A stretch of 64,000 nt of DNA from CAZQSL01 sp964595945 (GTDB taxonomy: Bacteria; UBP15; UBA6099; JAJRTR01), in contig CAZQSL010000001.1 in assembly GCA_964595945.1 (NCBI GenBank), forward strand, positions 48,798-112,797, written 5' to 3'. The notes under the pieces were generated by a model. That model saw nothing but the letters and a program-made list of their open reading frames with translations, did no database searches and was not told the origin of the DNA. A program made the translations under genes and the position numbers. Shown one piece after another: positions 26,379-33,211 of the stretch. Position 1 is the stretch's first letter, and each line of letters starts with the position of its first letter.

Positions 26379-26427
26379 TGAATTGAGCATATACATTCTG
26401 ACGCCAACATGAGATAAGGTGGTCAAT

Positions 26428-27525
26428 ATGAAAAAACTGATAACAGCACTCACGACAACGGCGTTCTGCGCATTCATGGCAATGGCCGCGCAAGCCGGTA
26501 CCGGTACAGAGACCAACTGGTCCGCATCGCTACTCTTTTCGACCCAGCCATCAGGCGGAGCGGCAGGGACAGAGGTAAAAGACCTCATGCCCATCGTCGT
26601 GGGTCAGGGGCCGGTCGCAACCGAGCTCCTGAAACCACCGTCGCTGCCGGGAAAAAATATCACCAATAGCGATGATGACGCCAGAGTCAACGCATATATC
26701 GTGACAGAAGACTCCAAAAAGGCAGCCCGCAGCCTTTCGCTTGCGAGCGCCGCAACGAACGGCAAAGCCTGGGCGATAGATGTAGAAGTGGAGCAAACCG
26801 GTACAGACCTCTATGTCGAGGTAGACCCTTCATCGTTCTACAATGGTTACACATTCACCGTCGTCAATCCCGACACCAAGGAACTCACCTCCTTCACCAC
26901 GGCTGAAATGGCTACGACCACAAAGAAAAAAGTCGCCACAAATGTAGCGGCCAAGACCACGATTGTCGTGGTCGCCGGCACATCGCAGACATTCGCGGTG
27001 TCCAACGGCACAAGCGTATTCGGTACGGCAGCCAGAAAAGGCGGTGCGCCACAGTCCGGTATTGGCATCTATGTGGGAAAAATCCCCGGGGAGGGCGTGA
27101 CTCCTGATGCTATAACGGATTCCACTGGTGTATATTCGCTTGCCCTGTCTTCTGGCACATACAAGATCAGGATGGACAAAGATTATTATCTCGGTACCGA
27201 ATGCGACAGCATCACGGTATCAGACGCAGGATCATCAACCGTAGTATGCGGTGACATCTATGCCGGTGATTTCAACAACAATGGTAGTATCAACGCATTA
27301 GACATCGCAGTGCTCGCAAAAGTGTATTTATGTGCTTACACTCAGGCGATCGCCACGTGCATGGTAGATGATACTAAATGCAATTACTGCAACATGCTCA
27401 AGACCACCTATGCTTCTGATCCCAATTCAAGCATCTTTTATGATATTAACAACGATAAGGTGATCAACGTACTGGATATCGCCCAAATGAAAAGCGGGTA
27501 CTACAGATCCGAGCCGTGGAAATAA
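26428..27525 (+). CDS. Secreted protein with C-terminal type I dockerin-like domain
   Basis: The protein has 365 residues. The signal peptide is LITALTTTAFCAFMAMAAQA. The middle is Thr/Ala/Val-rich with beta-strand character and no recognised enzyme domain. Around residues 210-285 is a carboxypeptidase-regulatory-like/SdrD-B-like segment (TDSTGVYSLALSSGTYKIRM). The C-terminus has two Ca-binding dockerin repeats, GDFNNNGSINALDIAVLAK and FYDINNDKVINVLDIAQMK. Dockerins bind cohesins, but in non-cellulosomal species they also occur as stand-alone Ca-stabilised modules; no cohesin gene is in the window. Its function is probably surface or extracellular attachment. A terminator follows at 27555-27586. 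Confidence 0.85.
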   Translation: MKKLITALTTTAFCAFMAMAAQAGTGTETNWSASLLFSTQPSGGAAGTEVKDLMPIVVGQGPVATELLKPPSLPGKNITNSDDDARVNAYIVTEDSKKAARSLSLASAATNGKAWAIDVEVEQTGTDLYVEVDPSSFYNGYTFTVVNPDTKELTSFTTAEMATTTKKKVATNVAAKTTIVVVAGTSQTFAVSNGTSVFGTAARKGGAPQSGIGIYVGKIPGEGVTPDAITDSTGVYSLALSSGTYKIRMDKDYYLGTECDSITVSDAGSSTVVCGDIYAGDFNNNGSINALDIAVLAKVYLCAYTQAIATCMVDDTKCNYCNMLKTTYASDPNSSIFYDINNDKVINVLDIAQMKSGYYRSEPWK

Positions 27526-27554
27526 TAGATCATACCGAAGTAACCGGAATTTAT

Positions 27555-27586
27555 AGCCCCCGCGAGATACATCGGGGGCTTTTTTG
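27555..27586 (+). terminator. Rho-independent terminator after the dockerin-protein gene
   Basis: The 8-bp stem AGCCCCCG (27555-27562) with CGGGGGCT (27573-27580) and a T-run lies 30 bases after the stop. Confidence 0.85.
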
Positions 27587-27803
27587 CGGGCGCTTCCTTC
27601 TTTTGGATACTTTGTGAAACATCCTTGTTGATAATATTTCTGGCTTTCGCCATCCGAAATAGTACAATTCTTCGCTGCTTGCGGCGAATATGAACGTGTG
27701 CATCTTATGATACCCCGCAAGCGGCGTGGAATTAGACCCGAAGAGAATGAATGACCCCGGAGCAAATTCTCTCCGATCAAACTATCCTTGTATGGTAAGC
27801 CCA

Positions 27804-27911
27804 ATGCTGTTTACTTAAGCTGTCATTCCGGGACGATGCCCCGGATTCTATGAGACATGAAGTCAGGAGGGGCTTTCGAATACAGATGTTATTATCTTAA
27901 GTAAACAGCAT
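27804..27911. repeat. 108-bp element with perfect 16-bp terminal inverted repeats
   Basis: ATGCTGTTTACTTAAG (27804-27819) is matched exactly in reverse by CTTAAGTAAACAGCAT (27896-27911). The inverted end ATGCCGTTCAGTTAAG of the element at 53696-53788 matches it at 13 of 16 positions, so the two probably belong to one non-autonomous (MITE-like) family. Confidence 0.75.
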
Positions 27912-28130
27912 AGAGGCTAAGCCAGTGAAAACTGAATTGCATCAGTTGGTAATTATAGCTTATGATGGCGGTATGGTATGATTCGCATTAGAGCCTGTCC
28001 ACGAACTGTCGAGTTGCCGAATGACAATGTATTTTCTATAACAATGCGGCATCATAATCGCTAACCATGAGGTATTATTGTAACATCGTCACAATCGTTT
28101 ACGAGTTTTTAGCCAGGCTCATAAATGCTT

Positions 28131-28160
28131 GTCATTCTGAGCGAAGCGAAGAATCTTGCT
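28131..28160 (+). repeat. Interspersed repeat of the GTCATTCTGAGCGAAGCGAA type
   Basis: The stretch GTCATTCTGAGCGAAGCGAA plus the following GAATCTTGC matches a short interspersed repeat I recall from many unrelated bacterial genomes. Its translation gives false reading frames with VILSEAKNL or CHSERSEES. One copy is seen here. Confidence 0.6.
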
Positions 28161-28202
28161 TGCCTTTTCTTAACATTATCGGCAAGCGTTCACGACAAGA
28201 GC

Positions 28203-28262
28203 ATGGAGACCCCCTTTTTGAAAAAATGGGGTCTCCAAACCTCTACCGAAAAACTTTATATG
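28203..28262 (+). repeat. Structured hairpin repeat, copy 2
   Basis: GGAGACCCC (28205-28213) pairs with GGGGTCTCC (28228-28236) around a T-run/A-run inner stem. It is followed by ACCTCTACCGAAAAACTTTA and then TATGAT, like the tail of the copy at 36287. It belongs to the same family as 15600-15660. Confidence 0.7.
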
Positions 28263-28278
28263 ATATACTCCAGCCATT

Positions 28279-28324
28279 TTTTGCGGGTTACAAGCGGCAT
28301 ATCAGCCGCTTGTAACCCGCAAAA
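28279..28324. repeat. Perfect 20-bp palindrome with 6-base loop
   Basis: TTTTGCGGGTTACAAGCGGC (28279-28298) is the exact reverse complement of 28305-28324, with loop ATATCA. The stem ends in T on one side and A on the other, so it could act as a bidirectional terminator, or be the remnant of an element. Confidence 0.8.
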
Positions 28325-28343
28325 CCAGAGAATCCTCCAAACA

Positions 28344-28418
28344 TAGGGAGTTTTTTGGAGAGGTGCGGAGAACCTTTTTTGCAAAAAAGGTTCTCCGCGA
28401 GTATTCCGTGAACGGTTA
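28344..28418 (-). repeat. Structured hairpin repeat, copy 3 (inverted relative to copy 1)
   Basis: Read on the minus strand, this copies 15600-15660, including the 25-base lead TAACCGTTCACGGAATACTC followed by GCGGA. The stem is GCGGAGAACC with GGTTCTCCGC, where copy 1 has GCGGAGGACC with GGTCCTCCGC. The differences compensate, so pairing is kept. Confidence 0.8.
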
Positions 28419-28543
28419 ACATTATCGCGCGTGCGGGGCTGAGGCGCGTTCCATCAGCCATTTGGTTATGACATACGCTTTTTCCAGCGCTACAGCTTCA
28501 CTTGAAATCCCGCATCACCCCTATTCTAAAATTTTTTCGGAGA

Positions 28544-28564
28544 GCAGGGGGCTCCGCCCCCTGC
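28544..28564. repeat. GC-rich 9-bp hairpin downstream of the lipoprotein gene
   Basis: GCAGGGGGC (28544-28552) pairs with GCCCCCTGC (28556-28564) around a 3-base loop. On the minus strand it lies about 46 bases after the lipoprotein stop and could serve as its terminator or as a structure downstream of the putative variable region. Its flanks (CGGAGAG before, ACCCCC after) loosely resemble the hairpin-repeat family. Confidence 0.55.
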
Positions 28565-28610
28565 ACCCCCACAAAGGATAAAAGATTAAAAGCAAAAAGG
28601 CTAAAAAAGA

Positions 28611-31172
28611 TTAGTCCTGAGCACAACGAAAGCCGCGATTGAGGGACCAGTTAGAAGGAACGTACCTGAAGCGAACGGAGACGCGCGAGTACCAGACGTA
28701 GTCGATGCCGTCCCAGGAGCCGCCGCGCAAAACCCGGAGGTCGTAGTCGCCTATAGTTGGGCCTGTCGGGTCGGTCGACGGGCTCGATGAATAATAGTCG
28801 CTCCCATACCAGTCGTTCACCCATTCCCACACATTCCCGCCCATATCCATCACTCCATAATAGCTCTTGTCACTCGAATAACTCCCCACTGCCGCCGTAT
28901 CGTTTGTTTCACCAGTTACACATGAATGATATGTGCTATTTATATCGTGGTAGCCCCTGACATTGCCATAGCATCCGGGCGTACTTCCCCACGGATAGAT
29001 GTTTGTACTCGGACTCGGCCCCCGCGCCGCCTTTTCCCACTGCGCTTCCGTAGGCAACTTGCCCCCATACCACGCGCAGAAAAGCGCCGCCTGCGTCCAT
29101 GTCACATTTATCACGGGATAGTTCGCATACGCCGAGTTACCGTAATATGACGCCCGTGTGGATGACGATGTGCTACCCGGCGCGGTGCATGAGCCAGCCG
29201 CGACGCACGCCTCATATTGCGCGTTCGTCACTTCGTGTTTCATGATCTTGTATTCAGAAAGATTTACCGTGTGCCTCGGCTGTTGGTCGCTCAAGCAAAA
29301 GGAATACCACTTTTTTATTGGGTTACCGTATCCGTCGTCTGTGTCGTAATAATACCCATCGCCGCTGGCCGCTGATGTGTCCGAGCACCCCATGAGGAAA
29401 TTCCCCGCGGGGATCGTGATCCACTCGTCCGTCGGCGTGCCGCTCACCTCGTTGCTTGCCGTGCATTTATCACTGGTATCGCAGGCGTAGACCTTGAAGT
29501 AGTATTTCGTGTCCTTCGTCAGCCCCGTGACAGTCTGTGTGGTATGTGTTTTCGATGTGATGGTGTTGACAGGAGTTGACGACAGAGTGACGCCGGGTGA
29601 GGTGGAGCGATAGACTTTGTAGTAGGCGAAATTGGTTTTCGAGCTTTGCGACCATGAGAGATCGAGAGATGTGGCCGTGATGTTGAACGGTACGTTCAGG
29701 GGCAGCCCGTTTTCGACCGTGATTGATTCGGATGTCAATTCGGTAGTGGCGCCATCCTTGTCGGTGACGGTGACTTTTGCGGTGTATGTGCCTGCCGTTT
29801 CGTAGGTGTGCGAGGGATTTTTTTCCGTGGACGTGCCGCCGTCGCCGAATTTCCACGAATAGGACACGCACGTGATGTCGTCGTCGCTGCAATCAATTTT
29901 GAAGCTGACGTCGAGTGGCGATTCGCCGCTTGCGGGTGATGCTTCCATGGTGGGGGCATGTGCGATTTTTCTTTCGGTAATTGTGAATGCTCCCGTATCC
30001 CAGCTCTCAAGCTCATGATCGAAAATTTCTATTTGAAATTTTGCCCCGGCTTCAAGGCCGGCGGCAAGTTCCCACAGAGGTTTGACCGTCACTCCTTCGG
30101 ACAATTGAACGGATTCGCCAGCCAGCATCCTGAGGTACCCGTTTATGTAGGCTGAGGGCCCGGCAACATTGTACAGCAGCAGTTCGAGTTCGAGGCCGCA
30201 ATATGCCTTGACCTCTGCCGTGAGAGTTACCTTTGGAGCATCGTACGAAATGACATTGGTGAATTCCTTGACGGTTGACCATTTCTTGTCGGCATAGCGC
30301 ATGCCCGCAGTGACCTTAGCGGATTGGACGATCTCGGCGGTGAGCGTAGTGGTGATCTTGCCCTGAAGACCAACGTAGACTGTCAGCTTGGGGACGAATA
30401 CGAGCGGTATGCCGGCATTTACCACAAACGGTTTGAATTTGAATTTATATATCGGGATTTCCTCTTTAAAACCGGCCAACGGCAGTTTTGAATCCAGTTT
30501 GATGTCGAGTTCTTCTTTTGCCGAAGTGGTAAACAACAGGCTTTCGAGTTTGAAGCTCTTGATCCGCGCTTTGAAATTCACCGAAGGAGTGAGTGTCACA
30601 GAACCCGTGATAGTGGTCTGGTCGTCAAGAGTGTTTTTGTTGTTGTCCTCGTCATACAGCACATTTTTCAGTTCAATGGAAAAGGATTTCAGATCAAGGT
30701 TCGCGGACCGTTTCAGCGAAACGCCTTTCTGAAGAGCCTCCTCCGAGCTAACATCGTCGAGGGTCAATTCACGGGACACCTCGATGTCGGCCTGCTCAAT
30801 AGCGTCAGCAAGCGCGGCATTTTCCACGGTGACAACGGTGGAGCCGCTGTTGGATGTTTTGGCAACAACCTTCTTCAGCAAGCCGTATGGCGCAGCATCC
30901 GTTGGCGCGGAGGCGATGATATCGCCGATGGCAAGCGCCTGAAGTTGCGGGGTATCGGTGGCGAAAGTGATGGTGTCGGTGGCGACTTCGGTTATGCCAG
31001 CGCGAGTTTCGCCATCTAACACACGGGTTTTTTCACTGAGTACTGTGGGCACGCTCGAATCAGAGGTGCTGCCGCCCCCTCCCCCGCAGCCGCCTGCTGC
31101 TATGACGAGGATGGCAAGGATTGCGATGCTGGTGATGTGTTTCAGATGGTTTGTGCGGTGTGTGTTTTTCAT
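28611..31172 (-). CDS. Large lipoprotein: PKD, FN3-like and C-terminal FGE-sulfatase/C-type-lectin-fold domains
   Basis: The protein has 853 residues. The signal peptide ends in a lipobox (VIAAGGC, Cys 29) followed by a Gly run, so it is a lipoprotein. Residues ~40-410 are a beta-rich region of unknown family. A PKD domain is around 415-495 (SYSWKFGDGGTSTEKNPSHTY). A fibronectin-III-like segment is around 500-588 (YYFKVYACDTSD). The last ~265 residues are a formylglycine-generating-enzyme-like (SUMF1) domain: IPAGNFLMGCSD, YEACVAAGSC, LPTEAQWEKAARG, MGGNVWEWVNDWYG and RVLRGGSWDG. The last ~38 residues resemble variable regions of diversity-generating retroelement targets (see findings). ATG 31172 follows GGAGG (31179-31183 region) and starts the signal peptide; the frame is open to 31289. 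It probably faces the cell surface and binds ligands rather than acting as an enzyme. Confidence 0.9.
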   Translation of the reverse strand: MKNTHRTNHLKHITSIAILAILVIAAGGCGGGGGSTSDSSVPTVLSEKTRVLDGETRAGITEVATDTITFATDTPQLQALAIGDIIASAPTDAAPYGLLKKVVAKTSNSGSTVVTVENAALADAIEQADIEVSRELTLDDVSSEEALQKGVSLKRSANLDLKSFSIELKNVLYDEDNNKNTLDDQTTITGSVTLTPSVNFKARIKSFKLESLLFTTSAKEELDIKLDSKLPLAGFKEEIPIYKFKFKPFVVNAGIPLVFVPKLTVYVGLQGKITTTLTAEIVQSAKVTAGMRYADKKWSTVKEFTNVISYDAPKVTLTAEVKAYCGLELELLLYNVAGPSAYINGYLRMLAGESVQLSEGVTVKPLWELAAGLEAGAKFQIEIFDHELESWDTGAFTITERKIAHAPTMEASPASGESPLDVSFKIDCSDDDITCVSYSWKFGDGGTSTEKNPSHTYETAGTYTAKVTVTDKDGATTELTSESITVENGLPLNVPFNITATSLDLSWSQSSKTNFAYYKVYRSTSPGVTLSSTPVNTITSKTHTTQTVTGLTKDTKYYFKVYACDTSDKCTASNEVSGTPTDEWITIPAGNFLMGCSDTSAASGDGYYYDTDDGYGNPIKKWYSFCLSDQQPRHTVNLSEYKIMKHEVTNAQYEACVAAGSCTAPGSTSSSTRASYYGNSAYANYPVINVTWTQAALFCAWYGGKLPTEAQWEKAARGPSPSTNIYPWGSTPGCYGNVRGYHDINSTYHSCVTGETNDTAAVGSYSSDKSYYGVMDMGGNVWEWVNDWYGSDYYSSSPSTDPTGPTIGDYDLRVLRGGSWDGIDYVWYSRVSVRFRYVPSNWSLNRGFRCAQD

Positions 31173-31315
31173 GTGTGTCCTCCGGCCGGGTGATTGTGGC
31201 TGCTGGTGGCTCTGTTTTGCGTTTTCGCGAAGCGGAATTTTCATGCAGTTACAATTGTTGAAGTGTGTCTTTTTGCGATTATATATCATTGCACGCTGTA
31301 TGGGAAGGGAAATAT

Positions 31316-31344
31316 TGAATATCCCGAGAACATCAAGAAGTCAA
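31316..31344 (-). promoter_or_regulatory. Putative sigma70-type promoter of the lipoprotein gene
   Basis: On the minus strand TTGACT (31344-31339) and TATTCA (31321-31316) are 17 bases apart, about 145 bases upstream of ATG 31172. Confidence 0.5.
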
Positions 31345-31787
31345 ACCTAAAATCATCTGAAGAATAATTTGTAACAAAATCACTCGGTACAATTAGTCAT
31401 GCAACTCGATGATAGCTAATGGAAGCGGTAGTATTTCCGCATATATGGCGATCTATCCGACACTCGTTGCCGTAATCCGAAAGAGTAGTTGTCAATAATT
31501 TGTGGTCTTGTATGTTACATATAAAAAGATGCTATATGTTACGTCAAATGTAGCAGATCGGGCTATACCGGATTGTATGTCATTGGAGTAATCTTAAGTG
31601 GTAAGTTGAGATGTCAGCGTTATGGCAGACATCATGTGAGCATAAGTCCACATTGTTGCCCAATGTCTCACAAGTCGGGCAGGATACGGCAGATCGTTGC
31701 CGGATGTCATGGTTACAACCGGCATCCTAATGCCGGGAACAAATTCGAAGTCATTTTTGGCCATTCAAATAACTGAGGAGAATCAGC
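31345..31787. other. Intergenic gap upstream of gdhA, nothing recognised
   Basis: This divergent gap of about 440 bases is AT-richer than the genes. I see no conserved RNA, repeat copy or clear promoter pair for gdhA; it may carry the gdhA control region. Confidence 0.5.
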
Positions 31788-33128
31788 ATGAAAGATTACA
31801 TCGAAAAACTACTCAACAATGTTGCGTCACGCAACCCCGGCGAAGTCGAATTTCGACAGGCCGTCCATGAAGTCGTCAGTACTCTCGAACCCGTACTCGC
31901 AAAGAATCCCGTGTATGTCGACTCGAAAATCATCGAACGTATCGTCGAACCCGAGCGGACAATCATCTTCCGTGTCCCGTGGATCGACGACTCGGGCAAA
32001 GTGCAGATCAACCGTGGTTACAGGGTCGAATTCAACAGCGCGATCGGCCCCTACAAGGGCGGTCTGAGATTTCACCCGTCGGTCAATCTCAGCATCCTCA
32101 AATTCCTCGGGTTTGAACAGATTTTCAAAAACAGCCTCACGACGCTCCCCATGGGCGGCGGCAAGGGCGGTTCCGATTTCGATCCCAAAGGCAAATCAGA
32201 CAACGAAGTCATGAGATTCTGCCAGTCGTTTATGACAGAGCTTTGCAAACATATCGGTCCCGACACAGACGTGCCGGCCGGTGACATAGGCGTCGGCGGT
32301 CGCGAAATCGGCTATATGTTCGGTCAGTATAAAAGGATCAGGAACGAATTCACTGGAGTCCTTACGGGGAAAGGTCTCAACTGGGGCGGCAGCCTCATCA
32401 GACCCGAAGCCACCGGCTACGGGCTCGTGTACTTTGCCCAGGAAATGCTCGCAACTCGCGGCAAAAGCTTCGACGGCGCGACTGTCGCTCTCAGCGGCTC
32501 GGGCAATGTCGCGCAGTACGCTTGCGAAAGAGCGACGCAGCTCGGCGCGAAAGTCGTCTCCATGTCCGACTCTTCGGGCTGGATTTACGATCCTGCGGGC
32601 ATCGATGCCGAAAAACTCGCCTATATCCTCGAACTCAAAAATGTCAAACGCGGCCGCATCAAGGAGTATGCCGACAAATTCGGATGCAAATACTCGACCG
32701 ACGGCAGAGTATGGCAACTCAAGTGCGATATCGCACTCCCCTGCGCCACACAAAACGAAGTCGATGAAAATGATGCCAACACTCTCGTTGCCAACGGCTG
32801 TATCTGCGTCGCCGAAGGCGCTAACATGCCCTCGACTCCCGGCGCGATCAAGGTCTATCTCGACAACAAAATCCTCTACGGTCCCGGCAAGGCGGCCAAT
32901 GCGGGCGGCGTCGCCACATCCGGCCTCGAAATGTCGCAGAACAGCATGCGCCTGAACTGGACAAGTAAAGAAGTCGACGAACGCCTCCACAATATCATGA
33001 TCAGCATCCACAATGCGTGTGTCGCCGCTGCAGACGAATACGGCCAGCCGGGCAACTATGTCCTCGGCGCAAATGTCGCCGGGTTTGTCAAGGTCGCCGA
33101 TGCGATGCTCGACCAGGGCGTTGTATAA
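31788..33128 (+). CDS. gdhA: NADP-type glutamate dehydrogenase
   Basis: GdhA interconverts 2-oxoglutarate plus ammonium and glutamate in the cytosol. The 446-residue length is that of the hexameric NADP-dependent small-subunit type. Conserved segments include GPYKGGLRFHPSVNLSILKF with the substrate Lys residues, PMGGGKGGSDFDPKG, DVPAGDIGVGGREIGYMFG and the Rossmann motif VALSGSGNVAQYACE. Coenzyme preference cannot be proved from sequence, but the family is the biosynthetic NADP form. GAGGAG lies upstream of the ATG. A hairpin follows at 33164-33185 before the next gene, which runs in the same direction. Confidence 0.95.
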   Translation: MKDYIEKLLNNVASRNPGEVEFRQAVHEVVSTLEPVLAKNPVYVDSKIIERIVEPERTIIFRVPWIDDSGKVQINRGYRVEFNSAIGPYKGGLRFHPSVNLSILKFLGFEQIFKNSLTTLPMGGGKGGSDFDPKGKSDNEVMRFCQSFMTELCKHIGPDTDVPAGDIGVGGREIGYMFGQYKRIRNEFTGVLTGKGLNWGGSLIRPEATGYGLVYFAQEMLATRGKSFDGATVALSGSGNVAQYACERATQLGAKVVSMSDSSGWIYDPAGIDAEKLAYILELKNVKRGRIKEYADKFGCKYSTDGRVWQLKCDIALPCATQNEVDENDANTLVANGCICVAEGANMPSTPGAIKVYLDNKILYGPGKAANAGGVATSGLEMSQNSMRLNWTSKEVDERLHNIMISIHNACVAAADEYGQPGNYVLGANVAGFVKVADAMLDQGVV

Positions 33129-33163
33129 TCAGTATCGGCTGTATCATTACTCATGTATGAAAT

Positions 33164-33185
33164 GGCGGGGCCTTTGCGCCCCGCC
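33164..33185 (+). terminator. Hairpin between gdhA and the PEP-synthase-like gene
   Basis: The 8-bp stem GGCGGGGC (33164-33171) with GCCCCGCC (33178-33185) around CTTTGC has no T-run, so it may be a weak terminator or an mRNA-stabilising structure. Confidence 0.45.
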
Positions 33186-33211
33186 TACTCGTTGTTGTGA
33201 GGTCCAATGCC

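Larger units (their letters stand above)
27587..28610. other. One-kilobase gene-free gap rich in short repeats
   Basis: No convincing gene is seen between the dockerin-protein terminator and the end of the lipoprotein gene. It holds, in order, a 108-bp element with 16-bp inverted ends (27804-27911), a common interspersed repeat (28131-28160), two members of the structured hairpin family (28203-28262 and 28344-28418), a perfect 20-bp palindrome (28279-28324) and a GC hairpin (28544-28564). It looks like an accumulation site for small elements. Confidence 0.7.

Noticed and set aside
28067..28346. Short plus-strand frames containing VILSEAKNL and CHSERSEES
   Set aside because: These are translations of a common interspersed DNA repeat and part of the neighbouring hairpins; no coding evidence.
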